From Effrenium voratum (taxonomy: Eukaryota; Sar; Dinophyceae; Suessiales; Symbiodiniaceae), in assembly GCA_963377175.1 (NCBI GenBank), contig CAUJNA010000501.1:102778-166777 (forward strand): DNA of 64,000 nt, read 5' to 3'. Below, piece by piece: positions 31,138 through 41,036 of this stretch; positions within the stretch are counted from its first letter, which is position 1, and every line of letters begins with the position of its first letter. The position numbers and the translations under genes are program-made. The notes beneath the pieces are model-generated. The model did no database searches. It had not been told where the DNA came from and was given only the letters and a program-made list of their open reading frames with translations.

Positions 31138-33039
31138 CTAAGCCGGGCGCTGCAGCGCGATGCCTCTCAGCATCGCAAACTTGGAGTGAAGGCACCACTT
31201 TTTGCCTCGGCGGCATGCGAAGTGGCGCCGCACGTTGTGTTGATCCTCGTGGCTTCCCCCGGATTCGAGGATTTTGTGCTGATTGATGGAGCGTAGTTCC
31301 CCAAAAGCGATGGCGCCGAGTTGAGACTTTCCGATTGTAAAGTTCTGCAAGAGCTGGCCGAGCGTGTCGGGCGTGCATGCCGTGGGGGTGGCCTGAGCGT
31401 AGCATCCAAAGCTCGGGTAGTCATGGTTCTCGGGCCTCCAAGCAGCGGGTCGGATCATGTTCTCATGGCACATGCGGCGCACTCGATCCGGGGTGGTGCC
31501 GTGCACATACATGACAGCGTGATGGGAGGCCGTGCCGGATCCAGCTTCCGGGTCTCCGCCAGCAACTGGCCAAGGATGAGGTCGGGGAAACCAAGTGGTT
31601 GCGAACACCATGCCGTGTGATTCCCGTCCCAAGAGGTGGTAGAAGCTGGGATCGAACGGTATGGGATCATCCGTGTCCATGGTTCGCAGTTCCCAGCATT
31701 CCGCGAGGAGATCGGCATGTGAAGGTGGCAAAGCAGGGTCCAGGTCCATCAAAATGGCCTTAGTCTGTTCCACCCTGGAGATGTCCAAGGCTGGAAGCGG
31801 GTCCAGCTCCCCCAACTCCCTAGGCGTGGGAACTCGCAGCGGGTCAGTCTTGGCCGTGTCCATGACGTTTCTCCATAGATCAAGCCACCGGTTGTCGGAA
31901 GTGGTGGTGGCATTGATGTCCGCCTCCGATGGAGGGGGATCCAAATCACCGGTGTTGTCGAAGGGGGGTTGGGGAGGGTGAGGAGTAGCCGGCGTGGGTC
32001 GGGGAGGGGGAGGGGGAGTGGAAGTGAAGGCCGCCGCAGGTGCTGGGTGAGGGGGCAAGCTAGTGTTGTGGTGGCCGGTGCGGGAAGTGGGGTGGGGTTG
32101 CTGCCCATGGTGCTGCAGTGACCAGGACGATCGTTTGTCCTGGTTGTTTCGGTGGCCGGTGTGGCTGGCGCCATGGTGGTGCATGTCCCAGCGGTTTTTG
32201 TTCTGTGGTGGGTATCCCCACGATTGGTTCCGCCAGTGTGAGGAGGACCATTGAGACTTGTTGGAATCCTTCCCGGAAGTGCGCCAGGAGGTGGAATCAT
32301 GAGTAGTGTGAGTGGGTCGGTGCGAAGTCGTGGCTCTGGGTGCAGGGGAGTGTCGATGGTGGGACCTGTGTCGGGGGGAGCGGGAGCGGAGGGAGACAGT
32401 GGAGTGGTGTGCACGTCGGGAGTGGTGGAAGTGTCGGGAAAGGGAACGTGACCTGCTGTAGCTGCGGGATCGTCGGGTGTCGTGTCGTCGGTGCGACTTG
32501 TTGTGCCAGCGATGGTGGCTGGTGTGGGAGTGGGAGTGTCGGTGCTGTCTGTGGCGGGAACGGGATCTGCGAGAGTGGGGATGGTGCCGAGTGTCCGGGG
32601 GAGGGTGGTTGGTTGAGGAGGTAGCGGCAGGAGCCGCAGCGGCAGCTTCGGGCGCGCGCGCCGGCTGAGGCTCGGGCAGTGAAGATGGCATGCTGCTCTG
32701 AGTCATGAAAGGCATGATGGTGCCAGGTGCCAAGTTGCCGTAATTGGGAGGGCCACCGTAGGGCATCATGGCCATCGGGTTGCCAAAGTTCGAGAGGCCG
32801 CCGTAGGGCATCATGGGGAAAGGTGTGAAGGATGCCGTCTGCGAGTTGGGTGACGGTACAAGGTTCATGGGCTGCGTCATCTGGGATGACAGCTGCAAGT
32901 TCGGTCCACAATTGCCTGGTGAGCCGGACGCGGTGCCGGTCGCAATGCTGTGCAGGAGCGAATGCATCATGTCATAGAGCTGGTGTCCAGCCATCTCGCA
33001 AGGGAGAGAGAAGGTTGGAAAGGGGTGAAACAAAACCAC
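31138..33039 (-). CDS. ORF1 of the Penelope-like element: SR/His-rich protein with a globular C-terminus
   Basis: This 633-codon ORF starts at ATG 33039; a second Met (MAGHQLYDMM) at 32994 may be the true start. Residues about 60-115 contain repeated MMPYGG segments. Residues about 150-330 are packed with His, Ser and Arg (SRRSRSRHRQHRHSHSHTSH and similar), a composition that binds RNA in SR-type and gag-like proteins. A Pro-rich linker follows. The last 170 residues look folded, with HAVMYVHGTTPDRVRRMCHE and PSFGCYAQATP. That resembles the opening of PARP-like folds (His-Gly-Thr) and is seen in some dinoflagellate proteins; this is only an impression. It probably packages element RNA. Confidence 0.7.
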   Translation of the reverse strand: MVLFHPFPTFSLPCEMAGHQLYDMMHSLLHSIATGTASGSPGNCGPNLQLSSQMTQPMNLVPSPNSQTASFTPFPMMPYGGLSNFGNPMAMMPYGGPPNYGNLAPGTIMPFMTQSSMPSSLPEPQPARAPEAAAAAPAATSSTNHPPPDTRHHPHSRRSRSRHRQHRHSHSHTSHHRWHNKSHRRHDTRRSRSYSRSRSLSRHFHHSRRAHHSTVSLRSRSPRHRSHHRHSPAPRATTSHRPTHTTHDSTSWRTSGKDSNKSQWSSSHWRNQSWGYPPQNKNRWDMHHHGASHTGHRNNQDKRSSWSLQHHGQQPHPTSRTGHHNTSLPPHPAPAAAFTSTPPPPPRPTPATPHPPQPPFDNTGDLDPPPSEADINATTTSDNRWLDLWRNVMDTAKTDPLRVPTPRELGELDPLPALDISRVEQTKAILMDLDPALPPSHADLLAECWELRTMDTDDPIPFDPSFYHLLGRESHGMVFATTWFPRPHPWPVAGGDPEAGSGTASHHAVMYVHGTTPDRVRRMCHENMIRPAAWRPENHDYPSFGCYAQATPTACTPDTLGQLLQNFTIGKSQLGAIAFGELRSINQHKILESGGSHEDQHNVRRHFACRRGKKWCLHSKFAMLRGIALQRPA

Positions 33040-33104
33040 AACTGCGGCAAAAATGCGTCAAGCCGACACAACACCGAACCCCACAACCGCGAACACAAAC
33101 CACA

Positions 33105-33262
33105 CAGAGGGAATTCCACCAGGGGACCGCCAAAAACCCGCGGCAACGGCAAAAAATTTTCAAAGACGACAAACCCGAGCACACAAAACCAAGCAGAGGG
33201 AATTCCACCAGGGGACCGCAAGAAACCCCGCGGCAACAGCAAAAGAATTTCGAGGGACGCAA
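33105..33262. repeat. 89-bp imperfect tandem repeat
   Basis: CAGAGGGAATTCCACCAGGG begins one unit at 33105 and the next at 33194. Both continue with GACCGC, then CCGCGGCAAC and GCAAAA. The second unit is truncated at about 33262. Confidence 0.8.
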
Positions 33263-33320
33263 ATGGTGCAAATGCATGCGAGCAAAAATGCGTCAATGGT
33301 GCAAATGCATGCGAGCACAA
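33263..33320. repeat. Tandem repeat of TGGTGCAAATGCATGCGAGC
   Basis: The 20-mer occurs twice about 35 bp apart, separated by AAAAATGCGTCAA. Confidence 0.8.
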
Positions 33321-33380
33321 AGGGGTTCTCAGAGGTGCCTGTCAAGTGGCCTCATGAAAGTGCCTCATGTGGCTATGCCG

Positions 33381-33420
33381 ATGAATCTGAACTGAACTCA
33401 TGAATCTGAACTGAACTCAT
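33381..33420. repeat. Tandem repeat of ATGAATCTGAACTGAACTC
   Basis: Two adjacent copies of a 19-base unit, with further CTGAACTGAACTG further left in the leader near 33640. Confidence 0.8.
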
Positions 33421-33742
33421 CCGAGACGAAAGCTTCCATAAACGCCACGAATTGCAGAGTTGGTGTATGACCAACTCGTCACTGGCGCATGAAGCTTAGG
33501 AGCCTGAAACCTCGTGGGTGCAGCCTTGCTTCAAAGGCAGGCAGTGCAGGCAGTGCAGGCGCATGAAACCAGCAGAGCACCATTTGGGTGCGGAATACCT
33601 TAAGACCTCAAGCTGCAGCCTTGATCGTGGTCAAACGCGCTGAACTGAACTGCAGCTTGAACTTGAACGTCTTCCCCTCGCAGGGGGCTCCCGCATATGG
33701 CGAGTCCAGCCCACAGCGCCATGTCGGACAGGCCGTGGGTAA

Positions 33743-34029
33743 ACACACTTATCTCGAGAGGCTTCACTAGCCGAGATGCAAAACGCAGTCAGTAAAAATG
33801 CTTGAATGCAAATGCAAATCAACAGGTCACAACATCGACACCGAACAGGAAGCAACAGCGACAAACAGAAACCGCAAAAAGAATCAGGAAAGAGGGTCAG
33901 GAAATAGGCAGGTACGCCGGATTGATCAGATCCGGTATCCACCGAAATGCCGTAGCTTCATTGGACTGGATAGGCAAATCGGCTCCAGTCCCCCTGCAAT
34001 GTGGAATTTCCGTCCGTGCTCCAGGACGC

Positions 34030-34040
<11 letters not shown>
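33743..34040 (-). repeat. Penelope-like element terminal repeat (pseudo-LTR), 5' copy
   Basis: Second copy of the 298-bp repeat, upstream of the leader on the minus strand. Its outer end runs into a (CA)n tract. It contains a small GGATCTGATCAATCC hairpin but no hammerhead core that I could identify. Confidence 0.9.

Positions 34041-34064
<24 letters not shown>
34030..34064. repeat. (CA)n microsatellite at the element edge
   Basis: About 16 CA repeats directly continue the TTCACACAC end of the pseudo-LTR. Confidence 0.95.
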
Positions 34065-34066
<2 letters not shown>

Positions 34067-34586
34067 CCTATGGGGTTTATTAATCTGAGGGATCGTCCCA
34101 AAAGCTCAAGGTTTAAAGATGCAACCAAATTGCATTCAACTACAAGTTCTACAGCAATTCCAAAACCTCAAACAAGGATGTCATGATGAGCTTGGCTTAC
34201 ACCCGGATCGGTGAGCTCGCTAGATCAAATAATCCCACTATTGGAAAACACCCAAGAAATCGACCAGGGGGTTCTGCTTCATCCCGGGTCAACAGTATAC
34301 AGATAGCATTCAAGTCAAGGACCATCCACCCAGTTGTTCAGTGCCCCTACTAGGGCACTTTGCTTGGGTTGACAATTTTGGGTGGTTCCGAACCCATCAA
34401 ACAAAATAGGAGCAAGGGTGCCACTGAACAATTGGATTTCGGACTCAAAAGCGCTTTTAGCGCGCTTTTTGCGCCATGTTGCTTTTGCCAAGCAGGGTTT
34501 CAAGATTCAAAAAAAACGCCTCTGCCCCAATGAAGCCAGGTAGTAACTAGGTAGAACCACCTCTTCAAGTACCATCCATCGGCTCA
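34065..34586. other. Gene-free stretch
   Basis: No supported gene. AGCGCTTTTAGCGCGCTTTT near 34450 is a small GC/T palindromic cluster. Confidence 0.5.
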
Positions 34587-34705
34587 TCAGCTCATCGGCT
34601 CCGGCTGGGCGCCCCTGCGCCGGATCTTGGCAAAGGGCACCGAGCGGTCGCCCGAAACCGCCACTGGCAGCTCGCCCAGCTCCTCCGATTTGGACCCCAA
34701 ACATG
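34587..34705 (-). CDS. Possible terminal exon, unknown protein
   Basis: The minus frame reads GSKSEELGELPVAVSGDRSV, PFAKIRRRGAQPEPMS and then TGA at 34589-34587. The mix of acidic, hydrophobic and basic residues and GC-rich third positions make it one of the better exon candidates. It would be the C-terminal end of a minus-strand gene. The upstream boundary near 34705 is uncertain. Confidence 0.45.
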
Positions 34706-34711
34706 GCGGCG

Positions 34712-34770
34712 ATCCTCTTGGCTTCCCTTTACATAAACCGACCTGGAAAGGGTACCCCTCAAAAACCTGT
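34712..34770 (+). repeat. GGTACC-core dispersed repeat, copy at 34.7 kb
   Basis: CTTGGCTTCCCTTTACATAA is followed by CCGACCTGGAAAGGGTACCC and CTCAAAAACC, the typical block order of the family. Confidence 0.6.
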
Positions 34771-36957
34771 GTCGGCAACCCAACTTGGGAAGTGTTGAAA
34801 ACAGCATATGCTGGATTTCACATATGACGTCGGTGTTGCATTGTATTGCAAAACCCTTCCTCGAAAAACAGAAGCCACATAGATGGCTGGGGAGAAATCC
34901 GCGAGCGGTTGGCAACCCCTGAAGCCTTCCTGTTCAATGTGTGTATTTAGGTGTCCTAACCACAAGCGCTCCGCCCTCGCTTCAAACCCTCAATTCGTAT
35001 TTCATACTATGAATGCCCAACCTTCGATTCTTAAGTCCCTGCGTCAAGCCATGTCTCCAATGTTTCAAACTCTTCCAGACTGCAAATCGCTGGACTCCAG
35101 ATTCAAACGGCCCCTCATTTGCCCACAAGCCAACTATCCACGCCTCCACCCTTTCTCAATGGGAGCCAGAGTTCCGAAACTTCACCCTGCGCTCGAAGGT
35201 CTCTCTCTGGTTGGCAAGGGCTCCACTTGGGCTCCGTTGAGTTCTCTGGACGGGCAGCACCGAAACGGGCAAAGGGACCGGCCATGTTCTTGACAAGCCC
35301 CCCTTTAAAATAGGGGACCCTGAAAAGCGGCGGTTTTGCTTTGGTACTGTCGAAAAAAGATAGTCTTATGTGCGGGCCTAACATGGTGTTCAACCAAAAG
35401 AGGGTCCAAAACTCCCATTTGCGATGGCGGCTCCAGTGACCGTTTCTCTCTGATTTCGGGAAAAGGCCCATTTCGAAAGGATTTCTCTGGCATGCATGGT
35501 CCGGCTTACTCCCAAGTGGACATGCATATTGGCTGTACCAGCCAATTATTTGACAGGCGCATGAGCACTTACACGACCGTTGAATTACAGGTTCCCCGGT
35601 TCAGCATTTGCAAACTTGCCGCTCTGCGCTCCTCAAACATGTCGCTCCACCAAAGGGGTGGTCTGGACCGCGCAAATGATGTCTCAAAATAGGGGAACTG
35701 CGGGATCCCCCCAACGTGGTGGTTCTCCTTTGAAGCCACTTCTAAAAATTACCTTCAACAACACACACCCAAACAGGATTTTGCGATTGTGTCAATCCAA
35801 GTGCAAAGCGCAACAGTGGGGACCAGCTCAGCGGGTCTTAGTAGCAAAATAACAATGATGTGGAGTGTGAGGAATCTTGGGTTGCATGTTGATTACATTG
35901 CAGGGGAGTAGCCACAGGAAGTGATCTTTGTAATCATTCAGGCCCTTTCAACCTGCTACTAAAATCTCGGTGCTTGGACAAACCGGGGAGAAGAAAAACA
36001 CGACCTCCCCCAACAAAAGGAGCAGCGAATTAGCTGGAGACCCAAAGCAAGACCGCTCCTTGGGATCCACCTTGCCCACACTGGCCGACACCGTGCCAGG
36101 CACCCAGCTGCCTGGTTGTGGGCCAAAGCGCCCGCACTCCCTGTGGATGTTTTTTTGGACAACCAAGTGGACAAAATCCTGCAAGCATGGAGGAAAGCCT
36201 CCAAATGTTGGTTGATAAACCACGTACTGGTGCGTGGAGGGGTTCATCCGTCGCGACTGCTGCAAAGTAAATAGATCTTCTCCATCCACAGCAGGAAACC
36301 AAGGGGATCAGAACGAATCTTAGAAGGGATTCTGATCGAAGGCTTCGGATTGAACCCTCCGGGCGGATGTGGGGGTGGGAGAAGGGGAAGAGGGGCAGGT
36401 GCGGCCAGTCATGTTGCAAGCGAAATCCGCGCATCTTCGTGGCACTTGGGGCAGTGCGAGGAATCACACGGGTGCGTCTCATGAGGATACCCCCATTTTT
36501 GAAAAGCCACAAGACACACCAACATGGCGTCTTCCGCTTGGATGTCTTCCTCTTGGTGAGGTCTTTGTGCTTCTGAAGTCTCTGCCTGTCCTTTCCGCGA
36601 GCCACAAGGCACTTGGAGTGCATGCATGATACCTTTTATTCGCTTGGCAAGATGCTCTGAGTCGCTAATTGCGACTGGGGCTGAAAGACTCTGTTCGCGG
36701 ATGCAACCCCCCCCAACTTGTTCAAGTTCCGTACACCAAGCACCCAAGAGAGCCAAACTCGAGCCAAACCCGTGAGATTGCAAGGGTCCAGTCTTTATTG
36801 TGTTTCGAGCTGGGAGCCCACACTCGGGTGGTAATAACTCGGGCCCAACCACATGGGGGCGAACCACTTTCATTGCTCTACACACCATCCCCCAAACGCT
36901 AGGGGTGAATAATGCTAAGAAGGCTGGGAGCATGTTTGACTGAAATAGAGGGTTTGT
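34771..36957. other. Gene-poor stretch with one weak coding-like patch
   Basis: Around 36050-36160 the minus frame ECGRFGPQPGSWVPGTVSAS is plausible as an exon but weakly supported. Nothing else is convincing. Confidence 0.35.
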
Positions 36958-37061
36958 CTCACTTCCTGAGTAGGGTGGCCCAAAAAAGAAGAAAAGTCTC
37001 TGTTTGCTACCAAAATGTGTCAGACCCGAAAAGAATCAACTCCAGGAACCCCGAGAGTGAG
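36958..37061. repeat. TIR family 'CTCACTTCCTGAGT', copy 2
   Basis: Begins CTCACTTCCTGAGTAGGGTG and ends CCAGGAACCCCGAGAGTGAG. The termini are inverted relative to each other, as in the copies at 2883 and 38161. Confidence 0.65.
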
Positions 37062-37996
37062 TCACAAGTAGTCCATCAAGGGGCTATGAATTGGTTGTAA
37101 AGGGGTTATAACAAAAGAGGTTGTAGGAGTCCCCCCCCTTCATCCAAGCCGCCATCATCCTCTTGCCACTCCACAGCCTGTGCAGCCCGTGCAAGGCACA
37201 CGGATCTCTCCAAAAGTGGATGCGAGCCACAATCAAATCCAGGGGCCAGTCCCAGACAGAAATGAGTTCCACCCTCTTGCACTTTAAAACATGGTTTTTG
37301 ATTGTGACTCATGTAACCCGTAAGCATTGGTTGTCTTTTTTCATCGAGAGGGTAATGGCCAACCCAGCAAGAAGAAAGGCACAACAACGAACAAGAAGGT
37401 TGAACAACGAACAAGAAGGTTGAGCATTTCTGGTACTGCATGTTTGCGGTGAGATATACATGATGAGTGCCTGAAAAACTAGGAATTGGACCCCCTAAAA
37501 ATGGCCGGGGTCTCGAGTTCAAGATTGTACTCCTCCGGCACATACACGTCATCATTAGTCCGAGCCTCCCCACATCTCCTCCTAAAACATCAGGCTGATG
37601 CGCATTTCAGCCGGCCTCTTGATTGGTTTCTTGAACTTCGTTAGGCTCAACATAACCAAGTCTATTGCCTGACGTCTCTACGATTGCCAAAATAAACAAC
37701 ACCTCCAAAAGGCCGTAGGAGGGGCTCTTGGAGTTCTAGGCCGCATGCCGGTGATTCTGGCGTGATGGGAATGACTTGTTCAAATATACCTGCTGCTTAC
37801 GTTTGGCTCCAATATGTTGCAAGAAAATGAAGAAATGGCAACCCTGTAACTTACCCTTGGCTTGTGTTTTTCTTGCCTGCTTGAAACAGGAGTCGGGAGT
37901 GCCAAATCAAGGTTTGACTCCCCGCATGGCTGTGGAAAGTAGTGTGTTTCTGCGAGGCGATCATGGGCAATCCCTATGACTCTAAAGTTGACCCCC
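37062..37996. other. Gene-free stretch
   Basis: No supported gene. A short tandem repeat GAACAACGAACAAGAAGGTT lies near 37386-37422. Confidence 0.45.
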
Positions 37997-38107
37997 GATG
38001 AATAACCCCCCCCCCAAGTTATTCATCAAAAGGGCCTTGGAAGAAAGGCATCCCTACCAAAAAAGGGGGAAAAATCCTTGATGAATAACTGGGGGGGGTT
38101 ATGAATC
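37997..38107. repeat. Inverted-repeat element with 30-bp arms
   Basis: The left arm (37997-38029, GATGAATAACCCCCCCCCAA then GTTATTCATCAA) is mirrored by the right arm (38078-38107). Each arm is itself an inverted repeat of GATGAATAAC. A 48-base unpaired centre lies between. The structure fits a MITE-like insertion. Confidence 0.7.
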
Positions 38108-38160
38108 AGGGATCGACGTCCATGTTGAACAAGCTGTATTGCTCTTATTGACGTTGGCTT

Positions 38161-38260
38161 GCTCCCTTCCTGAGCGGATTGTCCAAAGCAAGTTCAAAAT
38201 TTGTATGTACCATTAAAATGGTCTTCCCAAAGCGTAAGTCCAGGAACTCAGGGAGTGAGT
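38161..38260. repeat. TIR family 'CTCACTTCCTGAGT', copy 3
   Basis: Begins GCTCCCTTCCTGAGCGGATT and ends GTCCAGGAACTCAGGGAGTG AGT. It has the same internal markers as copy 1 (GGATTGTCCAAA, AAGTCCAGGAACTC). Confidence 0.65.
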
Positions 38261-38427
38261 TTACTTGCTCTCCGGAATCGGGGAGACCGCTCCGAAGACG
38301 TCAAGGTCAAAACCACCCTCTGCGGAAAGGTCACTGCCATGGGTTCGTCTCAAAATCGGAATCAGACCCTCAAAATTGCTGGGCTTTCTTGTGTTTCTTG
38401 TCAAAGGGGTACCCTCAAAGAAAGACG

Positions 38428-38448
38428 TACACACACACACACACACAC
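38428..38448. repeat. (CA)n microsatellite inside a dispersed-repeat copy
   Basis: AAAGGGGTACCCTCAAAGAA AGACGT is followed by about ten CA repeats. Here the GGTACC-core family's ACACACCC end has expanded into a microsatellite. Confidence 0.85.
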
Positions 38449-38769
38449 GATTGTCAAGGATTTTCCCACGCGAGGTAACCCTCGCCATCAAGGGGATCCA
38501 ATAGGAAATCACACCATTGGTTAACACATCCAAAGCTGGGTGTATTTACCAGTGTACCTTGCCCCAACCAAAAGGATACCCTTCCAAGGAACCAGGGGCC
38601 TCTCTTGAGGTTCCCTGAGCTGTGTTTTTAGGGAACCCCCTAAAAAGGGTGGGTTGTCCTTGTAGTTTCAATTTGAAACCCCCAAACAAGGGTGCCCCCA
38701 AACAAAGACACCCCCATGTTTGCCTTCTGGGGGGGTACCAACTCAAACGACTGACCCACTCCCTTTTTC

Positions 38770-38917
38770 CCCGCCTCCCCGGCGCGCCACAAGTGGACGG
38801 GCCGCAGCAGGGACCGCGCGACGCGCTCGTCCACTGAGCCGTAGAAGCGCATCTCCTCAGCAAATGTCAACTTCGGAACAATCAAAGGGGTGGTTCCCGC
38901 ATGTACAAAGGACATGA
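38770..38917 (-). CDS. Exon candidate, unknown protein
   Basis: The minus frame reads SFVHAGTTPLIVPKLTFAEE and MRFYGSVDERVARSLLRPVH, then LWRAGEAG. It has strong coding character (varied composition, GC-rich third positions, open throughout). Boundaries approximate. It lies beside the candidate at 38968-39068. No domain recognised. Confidence 0.45.
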
Positions 38918-38967
38918 CCGTATTGATTTTGTTTTTCTGCGCGGGGGGGGGGGGGTTCAAGTCAGAA

Positions 38968-39068
38968 TGATCTCCAACGGAGTGCCCAAAGCGCCCAAAT
39001 CACAAGTGCCCAGAGCGCTGGGCCCCCGCACGCAGAACTTGTCCAACACGCGCAGGATCAAGCCGTTC
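38968..39068 (-). CDS. Exon candidate, unknown protein
   Basis: After a TCCAG acceptor-like site at 39069-39073, the minus frame reads NGLILRVLDKFCVRGPSALG and TCDLGALGTPLEII. Probably the same gene as 38770-38917. No domain recognised. Confidence 0.4.
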
Positions 39069-39073
39069 CTGGA

Positions 39074-40214
39074 TGGAGCAGGTTTGGGGTTGGGGTGGGT
39101 TGCTGACCCAGTTGATTCTGAGAAACCAGCTCCGGGACTAGGAACTTAGCCCAAACCCCTCGTTCGTGTGGGGCTTCTTGGTATTGTCCTGGCGAAATTC
39201 CTGGAAGCGGTTTCTTCGAGTGATTGTGTCCATGGGGATCCGGATTTGGGAAACCACACCCGATCGAGATCCACAAGGTTTTGATATAGGAAAGATGCCT
39301 TCACCTGGGAAAAAGAACTGGCCCCCATTATTTCACCCCATCAAAGTCAACTCCCTAAGTGGTCGGTTAAAGGGAAAACACCCCAATTTCTGACTTTGAT
39401 AAGTGCCAGAAACAGTCACAATAATCAGCCCAGAAGCAACGGAGCATTTTGTTCCAAGGGAATCTGCAAGATCTGTCCCCTGCCATGTCCAAATCATGCT
39501 AGGCTGCTTGCAACGCGAGGAACAGAGGTATTTGACTCTGGCGGCTGGAAGAATGTTTGCTCCAAGCAGAGTCGGCTGGGCTTGGTTAACAAGCTCTTGA
39601 AGAACTCTGTTATGTCTCATGTGAGCGCAATTACTGTCACGCTTTTTGTCAAGGGGTTTCATGATAGTTTTGGAAACTGCCACAAGGTGCGCAACTTCTT
39701 GCGTGGAGACATGCCGTGCCCATGTGTCTGGGGGCAACGCAAGAGTCTCGCCCAACATGACCCCAAAGCAGATCAGCCCCGAAATGCCTTGTTTGTTGCG
39801 GGGCGATTCCAAACAACTGCTTGGCGCATCCCATTGCTGAAACCTTCCCACTTGGAAACTGGGTTCCACTTGATTTCCACTGTTTGGTTTTGCTCCCAAC
39901 CACCATGCCCCCTCAACCCAAGCCACCAAATCATCAGTGGGCACTGTGAAAATGCCATACATACGCTTACCTTGCGGCGCGCGGAAATAGTGCAAAGGGT
40001 GTTCTGAACACAGTCATTTATCCTGAGTCATTTGACTCAAAACCCATTGATGTGGTTCTACTATGATTATATGGGTGTTGCATCGGCCTTGGTATCCCAA
40101 TTAAACCAAACCACCTACTAACATCGCCCTTTGGGTTTGTCTCAAGTAGGGGACCAACAAAAAGTGACGTTTCTTTGGTTTCCCCTTCAGCTCACCCCAA
40201 AAAGAGCGCCCAAA
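39074..40214. other. Gene-free stretch
   Basis: No supported gene; presumably intronic or intergenic. Confidence 0.45.
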
Positions 40215-40358
40215 ATGGACCCCTCCCCGCGGTGCCACGGTGCCACGGTGCCACGGTGCCGCGGTGCCACGCCCCGGGGCCCGTCAGTCCTCACAGGGCC
40301 ATCCCGCAGCGCCGCCCAGCCGCCCTTGCGCCAGGGCCTGTCGCGAGAGATCCCGGAT
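40215..40358 (-). CDS. Exon candidate containing a 9-bp tandem repeat
   Basis: The minus frame reads SRDRPWRKGGWAALRDGPVR, then TDGPRGVAPRHRGTVAPWHR GEG. The GTVAPWHRG part is encoded by the GGTGCCACG tandem repeat at 40229-40270, so coding status is uncertain. Confidence 0.3.
40229..40270. repeat. (GGTGCCACG)n minisatellite
   Basis: Four to five copies of a 9-mer with one GCGG variant. Confidence 0.9.
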
Positions 40359-40975
40359 GGTAATGCAACGGATCGGTGCAATCGCTCACCTCCGTCATAA
40401 ATGGGAGACAAAGATGTTTACTACAGTAACTACACAGAACCTTTGACAGTGAAGTGAGGTTCAAAAGCACCCCACAACATCCTAACTGGCTGGTGTATGG
40501 AAATCTCCTGTTTGCTGAGTACAAACGATGTGGTTCGTGGCAACATACAGCACCGATACCAGATATGTTGGGCTACCTTTTAGTTTGTGTTTTTCCAGGA
40601 AAACCTGCGGAAAACCGCAAAGCCCGGGATCCCCCTTAACAAAAAAAAAACACCAAAACGAACATGGCGCACAAAACGTGGCTCCGCCTGGGCTGCCTCA
40701 CCAGCAAGTCCTCGCAAAAGTGGGAGGGGCGGCTTTTGGGGTACCGAAGGCAGGTTTGGGGTCCCTAAAAGGGGGAGGGGGGTTGAACGCCCCAAGCGGT
40801 GGGTTTCGTTCTTGCTTTGCCACTTGATGTTTATCAAACAAAGGGGCCCTGGTTTGGTTTTGTCAACCGCTGTTGTTTTTTTCTGCTGGCCGCTTTTGGG
40901 CGACCGGATCTACTGGTTCGGTGTTTTGATTTCTCTTAAAGGGCATCAAACTGGGATTGGCCATTTTCTCATTTG

Positions 40976-41036
40976 GGCGTGTCCTGTTTTGAGGGTACCC
41001 TTTTTGAGCTTGGTTTAAAGGGAAACCACAAGGAAA
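40976..41036 (-). repeat. GGTACC-core dispersed repeat, minus-strand copy
   Basis: Reverse-complemented it reads GTTTCCCTTTAAACCAAGCT, CAAAAAGGGTACCCTCAAAA and CAGGACACGCCCAAAT. It is the clearest single copy of the family. Confidence 0.7.

Larger units (their letters stand above)
33040..33742 (-). other. Non-coding leader of the Penelope-like element
   Basis: About 700 bases between the upstream pseudo-LTR and ORF1 without a credible ORF. It contains three sets of short tandem repeats, plus GCAGGCAGTGCAGGCAGTGC near 33540. Confidence 0.6.
27654..34040 (-). mobile_element. Penelope-like retroelement with N-terminal GIY-YIG (Chlamys-type layout)
   Basis: The 6.4-kb unit is bounded by 298-bp direct repeats and read entirely on minus: leader with tandem repeats, ORF1, ORF2, then endonuclease-RT-Myb ORF, then the 3' repeat. 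Penelope-like elements usually have a C-terminal GIY-YIG domain. Here it precedes the RT, the permuted order known for Chlamys-type elements of algae and protists. The near-identity of the two terminal repeats argues for recent activity, while the internal UGA and a possible double frame change suggest this copy may be impaired. (CA)n lies at both outer ends. Confidence 0.8.
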
